In this document: one piece after another, positions 16,696 to 26,444 of the stretch
Numbering within the stretch: the first letter of the stretch is position 1
Layout of the letters: each line of letters opens with the position of its first letter
DNA from: Roseomonas sp. HF4
GTDB taxonomy: Bacteria > Pseudomonadota > Alphaproteobacteria > Acetobacterales > Acetobacteraceae
Length of the DNA: 53,897 bases
NCBI RefSeq assembly: GCF_005222755.1
Contig: NZ_STGD01000024.1
Location: forward strand, 1 to 53,897
Reading direction: 5' to 3'
The notes under the pieces: model-generated
What the model was told of the DNA's origin: nothing
Seen by the model: the letters and a program-made list of their open reading frames with translations, nothing else
The model's database searches: none
Translations under genes and position numbers: made by a program

Positions 16696-16722
16696 CCGGA
16701 GAGGAGCAACGTCCCTCTCCGG
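16696..16722. terminator. Convergent terminator hairpin
   Basis: CCGGAGAGG (16696-16704) pairs with CCTCTCCGG (16714-16722) across a 9-nt loop, between the 3' ends of the SnoaL-like gene (+) and the FAD-linked oxidase gene (-). The symmetry would serve both strands. Confidence 0.6.
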
Positions 16723-16730
16723 GGCGTCCC

Positions 16731-18137
16731 TCACGGCAGCATCTTCCCCGGGTTCATCATCCCCTCCGGGTCGATCAGCCCCTTCACCGCGCGCATCAGG
16801 TCGAGTGCCACTGGGTCCTTGTGCGTCGCCATCGCGTGGCGCTTCGACTGCCCGATGCCATGCTCGGCCGAGAAGGACCCACCGAGCCCGACCGCGATCG
16901 CGTTCACCGCGGGTTCGAACCCGTGCGCGCGCGCGACCCATGCGTCCCGCGCCATCCCCGGCGGCGCCATCAGGCTGACATGGATGTTGCCGTCGCCCGC
17001 ATGGCCGATGGCGATGAGGCGCCCTTCCGGCCAACCGCGCGTGACGGCGGCCTCGACCTCGGCGATGAAGCGCGGCACGGCCGAGACCGGCACGGCGGTG
17101 TCCGTGTTGACCGATGGCCCTTCGCGCCGGCCGCAATCGGGCCAGTCCTCCCGGATGCGCCAGAAGCCGGCGCGACCAGCCTCATTCTCGGCGAAGGCGG
17201 CGTCGAGCACCTCGCCGCCCTCCATCGCGGCGGCGAGCGTATCCTCCAGCATCTCGCGCAGCGGCACGGCGGGATGTGCGGCGGCCAGTTCCACCATCAC
17301 GTACCAGGGGCTGCCCAGCGGCAGCGGCACGCGCAGGCCGATGCCGTTCTTGGCCACGATGTCCATGCAGCGGCCGATCATGAGTTCGAAGGCGATCACC
17401 TCCGCGCCGCTTTCCATCACGCGGGAGAACAGGCCGAGCGCGGCCTCCGGCGACGGGGCGGCGACGAAGGCGGTCTCGACGCGCTTGAGCGCCGGCACGA
17501 GGCGCAGCGCGGCGGCGGTGATGACGCCGAGCGTCCCCTCCCCGCCCAGGAACAGGTGGCGCAGCGCGTAGCCGGAATTGTCCTTCCGCACGCGGCGCAG
17601 GTCATTCAGCACGCGCCCGTCGGGCAGCACGACCTCGAGCCCCATCACCAGGTCGCGCGCATTGCCCCAGCGCAGCGTCCGGATGCCGCCGGCGTTGGTC
17701 GACAGCGCGCCGCCCACCATGGCCGAGCCCTGCGCGCCCCAGGACAGCGGGAACAGCCGGCCGGCCGCGGCGGCTGCCTCCTGCACGTGCTGGATGACGC
17801 AGCCGGCCTCGGCCACCAGGGAGAAGTCGCGCGCGTCCACCGCCAGGATCCGGTTCATGCGCTCGAGGCTGAGCACGACCGAGGGCGGCCCGTTCGGCGC
17901 CAGGATCGCCCCGCCGGCCAGGCCCGTGCGCCCGCCGGCCGGCACGACGGCGATGCCCTCGGCCGCGCAGGCGCGGATCGTCTCCTGGACGTCCTCGACG
18001 CTGCCGGGCCGCAGCACGGCGCGCGGCGTGGCGCCCGCGATGCCGCGCCAGTCGGCGGCATAGGGGGCGATGTCCTCGGGCGCCGTCAGGCAGGCGGCGG
18101 GGCCGAGCGTCGTGGCCAGGGCGGCGAGCGTTTTCAT
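16731..18137 (-). CDS. FAD-linked oxidase, GlcD/2-hydroxyacid dehydrogenase type
   Basis: A 468-residue flavoprotein of the vanillyl-alcohol-oxidase superfamily that oxidises 2-hydroxy acids such as D-lactate, glycolate or D-2-hydroxyglutarate and passes electrons to the respiratory chain. The PCMH-type FAD domain spans about 30-215 with VVPAGGRTGLAGGAI and GSAMVGGALSTNAGGIRTLR. The C-terminal domain has IGHAGDGNIHVSL and the hallmark SFSAEHGIGQSKR, ending DPEGMMNPGKMLP. The gene lies 31 bp after the cysteine-hydrolase gene on the same strand. Which hydroxyacid it uses cannot be told. Confidence 0.9.
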   Translation of the reverse strand: MKTLAALATTLGPAACLTAPEDIAPYAADWRGIAGATPRAVLRPGSVEDVQETIRACAAEGIAVVPAGGRTGLAGGAILAPNGPPSVVLSLERMNRILAVDARDFSLVAEAGCVIQHVQEAAAAAGRLFPLSWGAQGSAMVGGALSTNAGGIRTLRWGNARDLVMGLEVVLPDGRVLNDLRRVRKDNSGYALRHLFLGGEGTLGVITAAALRLVPALKRVETAFVAAPSPEAALGLFSRVMESGAEVIAFELMIGRCMDIVAKNGIGLRVPLPLGSPWYVMVELAAAHPAVPLREMLEDTLAAAMEGGEVLDAAFAENEAGRAGFWRIREDWPDCGRREGPSVNTDTAVPVSAVPRFIAEVEAAVTRGWPEGRLIAIGHAGDGNIHVSLMAPPGMARDAWVARAHGFEPAVNAIAVGLGGSFSAEHGIGQSKRHAMATHKDPVALDLMRAVKGLIDPEGMMNPGKMLP

Positions 18138-18168
18138 GGCCGCGATCCTGCGCCCGCGCCCGTGCCGG

Positions 18169-18863
18169 TCAAGCGGGCAGGTAGCCGACCAGGTCGTCCG
18201 CCCGCATCACCTCGCAATAGATGCGGTTGATGATCTCGATCTCCCGCATGTGCAGGTCCATCGTGCCGGCGGCGCAGCCATCCTCGACCACGATCACGTC
18301 GAAGCTCTCATCCGCCAGCGACCGCACGGTCGAGGAGACGCACTGGTCGGTGAAGATGCCGCAGCAGACGACATGGGTGATGCCCATGTTCGACAGGATG
18401 AGGCGGAGGTTCGTGCCCGTCAGCGCGGAATCGGTGGTCTTGGTCACCACCACCTCCCCCGGTCGCGGCGCCAGCGCCGGCACCACCTGGGACGCGTCCG
18501 AGCCGTGCGGCAGGAAGATGTTGTTCCAGCCGGGCTTCTTCTGGCTGAGCGAGCGGTCGGCGCCGTCAGGCGTCAGGCAGGCGATGCGCGCGAAGACCAC
18601 CGGCCCCGCGCCCGCCCGGAAGCGCGCGATGAGGCGCGCGATGGTGGGGATGACGGTGCCGTGCATGCGGTCGTGGAAGCCGTCCCAGGCGGCTTCGCGC
18701 GCGCGCTCGACGGGCGTGAGGCTCGCGGGGTCCTCCGGGCGCGCCAGGTAGGTGTTCTGCATGTCGATGACCAGCAGCGCGACCTTGCCGCGGACCAGCA
18801 CCGGGTCCGGCGCCTCCGGCGCGCCGGCGTAGTAGAAGGACCGCCAGGCGGTCTTCCAGCCGG

Positions 18864-18867
<4 letters not shown>
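18169..18867 (-). CDS. Isochorismatase-family cysteine hydrolase
   Basis: A 232-residue amidohydrolase of the family that includes N-carbamoylsarcosine amidase, ureidoacrylate amidohydrolase and nicotinamidase. The catalytic triad is visible: D35 (VIDMQNTY), K143 (VTKTTDSA) and C176 (FTDQCVSST). The nearby carbamoylases and hydantoinase make a carbamoyl-type substrate attractive, but this is inference. Its start overlaps the stop of mtnA by 4 nt. Confidence 0.88.
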
Positions 18868-19951
<1,084 letters not shown>

Positions 19952-19955
<4 letters not shown>

Positions 19956-21070
19956 GCGCCCTGCTCCACCAGCACCTCCTCCAGTGACCGCCGCAGGGAT
20001 GGCGGCAGGTCCGGCCCGCGGCCGAAGCGCAGCACCAGGTCCGGCCGGCGCCCGCCGAGCCCCAGCCATGCGGCCAGCACCGGCCTGAGCGCCGGCACCT
20101 CGACAGGCTGGTTCACCCAGGAGGTGCGCAGCCCGAGCGTCGTCGCCGCCAGGCAGAAGCGTTGTGCCGCACGCCCGGCCGCGAGCCAATGGTCCGGATC
20201 GTCGCGCGCCGCCGCGAAGACCGCGAAGCCGGCGCTGCCGGCCAGCTGCCGCGCCATCCGGTCGGTCTCGGCGGCCAGCGTGAAGACATGCGGGAAGATA
20301 GCCCGGCCGATCGGCTCCGGCAGGACCGGATTGCCCGAGGCGCCGGCAAAAAGCCCGTCCCGCCGCGCCAGAGCAGCGCCCGCGCTGAACCGGATCCAGT
20401 GCGTGAGCTCGGCGACGAAGCCCGCATCGCGCAGCTGCACGCTGTTGCCCGCGAGCACGAGTTCCGACAGCGCGGCGCGCTGCGCCGGCGCATCGAGCAG
20501 CAGCAGCGCAACGCGCGGATCGGCGCCGCCGGCCGCCTCCAGCACCGCGAGGTCGGCGGCCGGCAGCGGCGCCGGGTCGAAGGGCAGGCGGGTCGAGCGG
20601 CGCCGCGCGACCGCCGCCGCCATCGGCCCGTCGCGCTGCGGCGCGGCGACCAGATGCAGCGTCGCGCCGCCATCCGCGGCAACCTCCACCTCGGCCGCGA
20701 GGCCGAGCGCCGGCGCGGCCTGAACCATCGTCTCGACCGCGCAGCCGAGGCTCGCGACCAGGTGGTGGTCGTCCGGATCGACCACCGGCGTGCGCCGCGC
20801 CGGGTCCGGCAGCACGCGTAGCCCGCCGGCCACTGTCACGAAGCGCCAGGGCTGGGTGTTGTGGCTGTTGGGTGCCAGCGTCGCGCAGCGCACCAGTTCG
20901 CGCAGAACGGGTCGGGACGCGGCATCGGGCGGGCGCCAGGTCTCCCGGGCGAGCGCCGCATAGGCCGCGCCGTCGCGCCGGGCGATCCACCAGGCCGCGC
21001 CGCCGCCCAGCACGGCCGCCGCCGCCAGCCCGCCGAGGCCACCGCGCAGCAGTGTGCGCCGCAGGGCCAT
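19952..21070 (-). CDS. Exported Acg-like nitroreductase
   Basis: A 372-residue FMN-binding protein of the Acg (Rv2032) type, a double-domain nitroreductase relative. The N-terminus reads MALRRTLLRGGLGGLAAAAV, a twin-arginine-like signal anchor. Then come LVRCATLAPNSHNTQPWRFV, with the FMN-pocket pattern, and later RAAQRFCLAATTLGLRTSWV. The export signal suggests a periplasmic flavoprotein. It lies in a tight minus-strand operon (DUF983, UPF0262, this gene, mtnA, cysteine hydrolase), with a 9-bp gap upstream and a 4-nt overlap downstream. Confidence 0.82.
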
Positions 21071-21079
21071 GGCGCGCCG

Positions 21080-21550
21080 CTAGATCCGCTGGTGCAGCGC
21101 GCAGACGAGCGTGAACAGCCGCCGCGCCGTCTCGAAATCGACGTCGATGCGCCCCTTGAGCCGCTGCTGGAGCAGCTCGGCGCCTTCGTTGTGCAACCCG
21201 CGCCGGCCCATGTCGATCGCCTGCACGCGGCTTTCGGGGCCGCTTTCGGCCACCGCCTGCTCATGCGCCTCGACCACCATGTGGTAGTCCTTGATCAGCC
21301 GCCGGAACGGACCGAGGGCCAGCGCCAGGACGTGCAGCGTGCGATTGTCGACGTCGCGGATGTCGAGCACGAGCCGCCCCTCCCGCACCGACACCGACAG
21401 GGCATAGGGACCCTTCGGCAGGTTGGGCGGGTCGAAGCGGTTGCCGGCCAGCAGGTCGGCGATCGCCTGGCGGCGGTCAGCCTCGGCGAAGGCCGAGGGC
21501 GCGGGCGGCTCCTCCGGCAGTTCGAGGCGGATCAGGCGCTGGTCAGGCAT
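21080..21550 (-). CDS. UPF0262 family protein
   Basis: A 156-residue cytosolic protein conserved in alphaproteobacteria and of unknown function. Recognisable family stretches: ADRRQAIADLLAGNRFDPPN, LVLDIRDVDNRTLHVLALAL, and GRRGLHNEGAELLQQRL with a C-terminal FETARRLFTLVCALHQRI. Length matches the family. It overlaps the end of the DUF983 gene by 8 bp, the usual UPF0262/DUF983 companionship in this class. Confidence 0.9.
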   Translation of the reverse strand: MPDQRLIRLELPEEPPAPSAFAEADRRQAIADLLAGNRFDPPNLPKGPYALSVSVREGRLVLDIRDVDNRTLHVLALALGPFRRLIKDYHMVVEAHEQAVAESGPESRVQAIDMGRRGLHNEGAELLQQRLKGRIDVDFETARRLFTLVCALHQRI

Positions 21551-21989
21551 CGCCCGTGCCGCGCGGCGGCGCCACCGGCACCGGCGCGCCCTGCTCGTCC
21601 CCCGTCAGGCCAAGGCGGAGCATCCACGCCACCACCGCCCCCTTCACCGGGCGCAACAGCAGCATGCAGGCGATGGTGAAGGCCGGCAGCCAGACCGCCA
21701 TGTGCAGCCACATCGGCGGCTGCCAGGCGCGCTCGACCCAGAAGACGCCCGGCAGGAGCAGGTGGCCGGCCAGGAATATGGTGAAATAGGGTGGTGCATC
21801 ATCCGCCCTGATGCGGCCCAGCGGCGCGCCGCAGGCGCTGCATTCCGGCACCAGGCGCAGGTAGCCGGCGAACAGACGCCCTTCCCCGCAGCAGGGGCAG
21901 CGGCCGCGCGCGCCCCGCACAAGGCCGGCAAGGATCGGCTGGGGCGCGGCGGGCGCATCGGGCGCGCCCCGCGTCGGGTCCCATGACAT
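21543..21989 (-). CDS. DUF983 membrane protein with zinc-ribbon
   Basis: A 148-residue protein: an N-terminal zinc ribbon (CPCCGEG near residue 32, CSACGAP near 50) followed by two hydrophobic helices (about 70-90 and 95-120). Function is not established. ATG 21989 follows AAGGAAC; the open frame runs further upstream to 22190 but has no ribosome site there and crosses the divergent promoter region. It is the first gene of a five-gene minus-strand operon. Confidence 0.87.
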   Translation of the reverse strand: MSWDPTRGAPDAPAAPQPILAGLVRGARGRCPCCGEGRLFAGYLRLVPECSACGAPLGRIRADDAPPYFTIFLAGHLLLPGVFWVERAWQPPMWLHMAVWLPAFTIACMLLLRPVKGAVVAWMLRLGLTGDEQGAPVPVAPPRGTGDA

Positions 21990-22026
21990 CGGCGTTCCTT
22001 TCGCCGGGCGCTCGGCGGCGCCCGTT

Positions 22027-22095
22027 GTGCAATGCAGCATAAGACACCCTTCAGGCCGCCGGTTCAAGCATTGCACGTCCGGGCTTGAACCGGCG
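22027..22095. promoter_or_regulatory. Two overlapping, mutually exclusive inverted repeats in a divergent promoter region
   Basis: GTGCAATGC (22027-22035) pairs with GCATTGCAC (22068-22076). CGCCGGTTCAAGC (22057-22069) pairs with GCTTGAACCGGCG (22083-22095). The two hairpins share bases 22068-22069, so both cannot form at once. The region separates DUF983 (-) and the racemase-like gene (+). It could be an operator pair or an RNA switch. Confidence 0.5.
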
Positions 22096-22119
22096 ACCTC
22101 CGCGGAGCGAGGATGCGGC

Positions 22120-22797
22120 ATGTCCGAACGCATCCTGGTGATCAACCCGAATTCCAGCCTGTCCTGCACGGACGGCATCGCCGCCGCCATCGCGCCCTTC
22201 GCGGCGCCGGGGCTGCCGCGGCTCGACGTGACGCGCCTGCCCGAAAGCCCGGGCGCGATCGTGACCTGGCGCGACTGGTACGGCGTGGCCGAGCCGCTCT
22301 GCCGGATGGTCGAGGCCGAGGCGGCCGACGCCTACGTCATCGCCTGCGTGTCCGACCCGGGGCTCGAGGCGGTGCGGACCGCGACGGACCGGCCGGTCTT
22401 CGGGCCGCTGCGCTGCGCGGTCGCGGCCGCGATGATGCGGGGCGAGCGGTTCGGCATCGTGGCCTTCACCGACAAGTCGAAGCCGCGCCAGCGCCGCGCG
22501 CTGCAATCGCTCGGCGTCGAGGACCGGCTGGCCGGCATCGTGCCGCTCAACCTCGACATGGAGGTGCTGACCGACCCGGTGGCGCCGCGCGCACGCATCG
22601 CGGCCGCCGCCCGCGAACTGGTCGCAATGGGGGCGGAGAGCGTCATCCTCGGCTGCGCCGGCATGGCCGGGCACCGCAACTTCGCCGAGGAGGCCTGCGG
22701 CGTGCCGGTGGTCGAACCCTGCCAGGCGGCGGTGGCGCAGGCGATCCTGGCGGTCGTCTCGGCGCGTGGGGCGGGCATGCGCCTCGCGGCGGAATGA
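22120..22797 (+). CDS. Aspartate/glutamate/hydantoin racemase family protein
   Basis: A 225-residue cofactor-free racemase-fold protein. It begins MSERILVINPNSSLSCTDGI (the NPNSS motif of hydantoin racemases) and carries cysteine 1 in VIACVSDPGLEA and cysteine 2 in VILGCAGMAGH, the two-cysteine proton-transfer pair. GAGGA precedes ATG 22120. With two carbamoylase-type enzymes and a hydantoinase-like gene downstream, racemisation of 5-substituted hydantoins is a reasonable role; other family members act on aspartate, glutamate or maleate. The TPR gene overlaps its stop. Confidence 0.87.
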   Translation: MSERILVINPNSSLSCTDGIAAAIAPFAAPGLPRLDVTRLPESPGAIVTWRDWYGVAEPLCRMVEAEAADAYVIACVSDPGLEAVRTATDRPVFGPLRCAVAAAMMRGERFGIVAFTDKSKPRQRRALQSLGVEDRLAGIVPLNLDMEVLTDPVAPRARIAAAARELVAMGAESVILGCAGMAGHRNFAEEACGVPVVEPCQAAVAQAILAVVSARGAGMRLAAE

Positions 22798-23228
22798 GGC
22801 GCGCGGCGCTGGCGGCGCTGGCCGCGGCGCTGGCGGCGACGCCCGCCGCCGCCGTGCCGCCCGCCGACCCGCCCGGCGACCCCGCGCTGCAGGAGGCGGT
22901 CCGCCTGACCGAGGCCGGGCGCTACGACCTCTCGGTGCCGATGCTGGAGGCGGTGCTGGCGCGGCTGCCGGGCGATCCAGACATCCTCACCTACCTCGCG
23001 CTCGCGCTGCGCCGCACGGGGCGGGTGCATGAGGCCGAGCTGCGCTACGCCGAGGCGCTGGCGCGCGACGCCGCGCACCTGCCCGCCCTCGCCTACCAGG
23101 GCGTGCTGTTCCTCGAGACCGGTCGGCGCGCCGCGGCGGAGGCCAATCTCCGACGCCTGACGGCGCTGTGCCCGGCAGGCTGCACCGAGCAGGCGGAGCT
23201 GGCACGCGAGATCGCCGCGCGACGCTGA
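22794..23228 (+). CDS. Exported TPR-repeat protein
   Basis: A 144-residue protein with a Sec signal peptide (MRRAALAALAAALAATPAAA) and about three tetratricopeptide units from residue 30 onward: ALQEAVRLTEAGRYDLSVPM, then YLALALRRTGRVHEAELRY and YQGVLFLETGRRAAAEANL. A final short segment has two cysteines (LCPAGCTEQ). Such proteins are periplasmic scaffolds; partners are unknown. The ATG overlaps the racemase stop (ATGA). Confidence 0.75.
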   Translation: MRRAALAALAAALAATPAAAVPPADPPGDPALQEAVRLTEAGRYDLSVPMLEAVLARLPGDPDILTYLALALRRTGRVHEAELRYAEALARDAAHLPALAYQGVLFLETGRRAAAEANLRRLTALCPAGCTEQAELAREIAARR

Positions 23229-23285
23229 TGCGGGCGCCCCTGCCGTCCGCAGCCATTGCCGGGCGCCCTGCGCGTGCGCCGGGAC

Positions 23286-23884
23286 ATGTCGGCCGCCCGG
23301 TCCCGGCGCGCGGCGCTGCTGGCCCTGCTGTTCGCGGGCGCGGCCTCCGCCGGCATCCCGCCCAACGCCACGGCCCGGCTGGCGGCGGAGGGCGAGGCGG
23401 CCAGCACGCGGCTGCTGGCCGATGCGGTCGCGGCGCGACGCCGCCTGGACCGGGCGGCGACCTCGTGCTGCTGCGCGCGGCAACGGCGCGGCGGATCGAG
23501 GGCCCGAACCGGGCGCTGATCGAGGTGCTCGACGGGCTGGTCGCCGCGCTGGACCGGGAGGCGGAGGTGCTCGGGCCCCTCATGGCCCGGATCGGCGCGG
23601 ACCGGGGTGACGACGTGGCGGCGGCGCTACGCCGCGCGGGCCTCGTGCAGACGGTCGAGGCCACGACGCTGGCGGCGGTGGCCGAGGCCTTCGGCTGGAG
23701 CGTCGCGCCGCTTGCCGACCAGCGCCTGCGTGCGCCCGGCGCGGCCCGGCCGCGCCTCGGCCTAGGCCTCGGTGCGGTGCGCGCCGTGCTCGTTGCGCTG
23801 CGCGAACGCCATGAAGGGCTGCGCGACGACCGCCGCGCGGATCCGGAGATCCTGCGCGATAGCCTCCGGCGCCTGGCGCAATGA
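23286..23884 (+). pseudogene. Secreted protein gene with an apparent frameshift
   Basis: The frame from ATG 23286 gives a signal peptide (MSAARSRRAALLALLFAGAA) and then AGIPPNATARLAAEGEAAST, running to about residue 60. The following helical region (LVLLRAATARRIEGPNRALI through REAEVLGPLMARIGADRG and on to 23884) is coded in a different frame. The change falls close to 23455-23470 and equals loss of one base. Either the gene is broken or the sequence has an error there. No family is recognised; the product would be a periplasmic helical protein of roughly 200 residues. Confidence 0.55.
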
Positions 23885-23903
23885 CCAAGGCGGCGCGGCC
23901 GCC

Positions 23904-24287
23904 TCAGCGCCGCGGATGGCCCTCGCGCAGCCGGAGCGGCGCCGCGGGCCGGCGCCGATCGTCGAGCGGCACCACCCAGGGCGCGCCCTGATCCGACGAC
24001 CAGACGCGGAGGGTGCCGGCCGTGACCTCGGCCCGGGCGGCGTCCGGATAGGGTGTGGTCTCGAACGCCAAGCGCTCTTGCCCGTCGGTGCCGCGGACAT
24101 GGACGTGCCAGACGAAGCCGACGGTGGCGCCGCAATTGGTGCGCGCGATCCGCCAGGCGCCATCGGGGTCGCGGGCGACGTCCTCGCTCTCGCAGCCGAA
24201 GCCGCCAACCATCGCAAGCATCAGCAGCCCGAGCGCGGCCGTACCGCCCCCCAGCAGCACGACCAGCGCGATGACGACCCGGCGCAA
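23904..24287 (-). CDS. Membrane-anchored protein with CGAT-type extracytoplasmic domain
   Basis: About 127 residues: a TTG start at 24287 gives LRRVVIALVVLLGGGTAALG, a single hydrophobic anchor, followed by an outside domain containing RIARTNCGATVGFVWHVHV. The NCGAT-F pattern recurs in a family of small uncharacterised exported proteins. It starts 14 bp after the carbamoylase stop, suggesting translational coupling. An upstream start is not available because the frame runs inside the neighbouring gene. Function unknown. Confidence 0.6.
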   Translation of the reverse strand: MRRVVIALVVLLGGGTAALGLLMLAMVGGFGCESEDVARDPDGAWRIARTNCGATVGFVWHVHVRGTDGQERLAFETTPYPDAARAEVTAGTLRVWSSDQGAPWVVPLDDRRRPAAPLRLREGHPRR

Positions 24288-24301
24288 AGACGATGCCCGC
24301 T

Positions 24302-25273
24302 CTACTCCGCCGCGCGCGAGGGCGCCCAGGCGGGCGGCGCCTCGCTGCCGACCTGCCCCGTGATCCGCCCATAGGCTTCCGGCCGGCGGTGCTTCGCGAA
24401 GTTGAAGATGGTGCTGCGGCCCAATTCGCACATGCCGAGATCGGCTTCCGCCACGATCAGCTCGTCGCCCCAGGAGGTGGCCTGGGCCATGATCTCGCCC
24501 TGCGGGTTGACGATGATGGAATGGCCGAACAATTCGTGCCCGTCCTCGGTGCCGGCCTTGGCGGTGGCCACCGCGAAGCAGGCATTCTGGTAGCAACCCG
24601 CCTGGATCGTCAGGTGGGAATGGAAGACGCGCAGGTGGTGCGCCTCGAAGCCGCGGTTATCCATGTTGAGCGAGGGCGTGTTGTAGCCGAGCATGACCAG
24701 CTCGACCTGCTGCAGGCCCATCACACGCCAGGCTTCCGGCCAGCGGCGGTCGTTGCAGATCATCATGCCGACATTCACCTCATGCCCCGCGACCGGCGCG
24801 CGCACCACGGGGAAGCCGAGGTCGCCAACCTCGAAGAAGCGCTTCTCCAGGTGCTGGACCTTGCGGACGGGATCGAATTCCGCATGCCCGGGCAGGTGGA
24901 CCTTGCGGTACTTCAGCATCACCTGACCTTCGGGATTCACGAAGACGGCGGTGTTGAAGCGGTGCCCGTCGGGCGTCCTCTCGGCATAGCCGAGGTGGAA
25001 GGCGATGCCGTATTTCCGCGCCGCCTCGAACAGCGGGGCGGTCGCGTTCGAGGGCAGCGTCGTCTCGTAGTAGTGGTCGGCGTTTGCGATGTCCTCCTCG
25101 TACCAGCGCGGGAAGAAGGTGGTCAGCGCGAGCTCGGGGAAGACGACGACCTCGGCGCCCATGCGGTGCGCCTTCTCCATCAGGCGGACCATGCGGCCCA
25201 CGGCGACGTCGCGGCCCTCGGCCTTCTGGATCGGGCCGAGCTGCGCGGCGGCGAGGATGATGGCGCGCGACAT
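24302..25273 (-). CDS. N-carbamoyl-D-amino-acid hydrolase-like nitrilase family enzyme
   Basis: A 323-residue carbon-nitrogen hydrolase. It has the nitrilase triad E47 (VVFPELALTTFFPRW), K124 (KYRKVHLPG) and C173 (MMICNDRRWPEAWRV). The CNDRRWPE context is that of D-carbamoylases, which release D-amino acids, ammonia and CO2 from N-carbamoyl amino acids; the chain is slightly longer than the 304 residues of the Agrobacterium enzyme. A collinear paralogue lies at 28300-29244. The hydantoinase-like amidohydrolase and the racemase nearby support a hydantoin or N-carbamoyl substrate. Confidence 0.88.
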   Translation of the reverse strand: MSRAIILAAAQLGPIQKAEGRDVAVGRMVRLMEKAHRMGAEVVVFPELALTTFFPRWYEEDIANADHYYETTLPSNATAPLFEAARKYGIAFHLGYAERTPDGHRFNTAVFVNPEGQVMLKYRKVHLPGHAEFDPVRKVQHLEKRFFEVGDLGFPVVRAPVAGHEVNVGMMICNDRRWPEAWRVMGLQQVELVMLGYNTPSLNMDNRGFEAHHLRVFHSHLTIQAGCYQNACFAVATAKAGTEDGHELFGHSIIVNPQGEIMAQATSWGDELIVAEADLGMCELGRSTIFNFAKHRRPEAYGRITGQVGSEAPPAWAPSRAAE

Positions 25274-25439
25274 GGGCGGGCTCCCGGTTAGGAGATGAGG
25301 GTGGCCGGAAGGAAGGCCGACACGTCAGCATGGCGCCAGGTGCGGGCACCGACCAGAGGGAGACCGCCAGGAGGATCCTATGGTGGCCTGCGATCTGCAT
25401 GCCGGGCGGCATCCAGGCAGGTTCAGATCACGACGGCAG

Positions 25440-25460
25440 GGCTGCTCCGCAAGAGCAGCC
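25440..25460 (-). terminator. Hairpin downstream of the foreign gene at 25489-26055
   Basis: GGCTGCTC (25440-25447) and GAGCAGCC (25453-25460) form a perfect 8-bp stem with loop CGCAA, about 30 bp past the stop at 25489. No T-run is evident. The rest of 25274-25488 shows nothing else. Confidence 0.4.
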
Positions 25461-25488
25461 GCACTCCGCGATGCAGCCTCGCACGATT

Positions 25489-26055
25489 CTACCGGTTTGA
25501 ACTGCCGGACGCGTATCTCGGCGTATTGACGAAATTGTCGCTGACGTTAGCGATTCCCGCCTCATTCAGGATCTTCAGGATAAGATCAGCGCAGTTCACG
25601 CCTCTCTGCCCCTTGAGAGCGCCGAGCGCCCGGCCGAGCTTGCCACCCGGAAATGAATACACATAGCGGCCGTCTGCGACCTTCCCCTCGAAACGCTGAA
25701 AGGCTTGCATCATTCGTATGGTCTGGTCAGTATTGATAGCATAAGAATGATGCTTCGTCGTCGCAATATGCCTCAGCTCGTCATCAACTTCATCATATTT
25801 TACTTTCCGCTTCTTAAAACGCTGAATTCCCATTTGTCTGAGTTGCACTCGTCCGTGTCCGGGTGTCACCAGGTCATAGAAATCCATGACCGCCAGTTTG
25901 TTTTCGACCCACTCCAGATAGCAACAGGAATGGCCGCCGTGCCACACGTCGTCGCGCGAGCAGACGGTAAAGACCGACTGGTCATCGGTGACGGGTATGG
26001 GAGCCCCATCCGCGTTGGTGAAACTGCTCACCCACTGACCTCCCGCTCTACGCAT
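25489..26055 (-). CDS. Unknown protein, possibly a circularly permuted papain/NlpC-like cysteine enzyme
   Basis: 188 residues, not recognised as a named family. A histidine-rich block (DVWHGGHSCCYLEWVENKL, near residues 37-55) precedes a C-terminal RGVNCADLILKILNEAGI, with the order His then Asn-Cys as in permuted NlpC/P60 or LRAT-type folds. The middle segment has KHHSYAINTDQTIRMMQAFQ. ATG 26055 follows GAGGAGAG at good spacing. Base composition is clearly more AT-rich than the neighbours, with A/T-ending codons, which signals horizontal transfer. It stands alone, with no secretion signal. Enzyme, effector or toxin roles are all possible. Confidence 0.65.
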   Translation of the reverse strand: MRRAGGQWVSSFTNADGAPIPVTDDQSVFTVCSRDDVWHGGHSCCYLEWVENKLAVMDFYDLVTPGHGRVQLRQMGIQRFKKRKVKYDEVDDELRHIATTKHHSYAINTDQTIRMMQAFQRFEGKVADGRYVYSFPGGKLGRALGALKGQRGVNCADLILKILNEAGIANVSDNFVNTPRYASGSSNR

Positions 26056-26444
26056 CCTGCACTCTCCTCGCACGACGTGGTCAATAAACAACCGTAACGA
26101 CGGTCTGCCACGCCCGCAACGACGAATGGCAAAGGCAACGCGACCGCCCGGACAGCGCAATCAGTGCGCGCCACGGAGGCAGGCGCTAACGACATCGTGA
26201 TGGCGTGTATGACGCGAGAGGACGGCTGATCATGCGCGCCGGGCTCCTCGTCGATGCGTTGGACGGCGAAGCAAAGGCCGCCTCCGCGAAGGGTCTGCGC
26301 GGCGAGCACAAAGGGGGCTTGCGCGTGACGGAGCGCATGCATCTCCTCCCTCCGCCACTGACCGCGGCTCGATGATCGCCAGGGTCTCGTCGTCCCGCGT
26401 CACCACACGGAAATGCCCCGCTCCCTCGTCCTGCACGACGCGGA
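26056..26444. other. 389-bp gap with only weak coding signals
   Basis: Between the foreign gene and the FMO gene. One minus-strand frame (26028-26342, start after GGAGGAG) would give a 104-residue protein beginning MHALRHAQAPFVLAAQTLRG, but it overlaps the next gene and matches nothing I know. Just upstream on the same strand the stretch RVIRVVQDEGAGHFRVVTRD (around 26390-26450) reads like a remnant of a real gene without a proper start. The area is probably decayed sequence around an insertion. Confidence 0.35.

Noticed and set aside
22058..22094. GGTTCAAGC sequence resembling a tRNA T-arm
   Set aside because: No acceptor, D or anticodon arms can be folded around it; it is half of a perfect inverted repeat.
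26028..26342. 104-codon minus-strand frame upstream of the foreign gene
   Set aside because: Reasonable ribosome site, but it overlaps the next gene, has no recognisable features and lies in apparently decayed DNA; kept only as a note in the gap entry.
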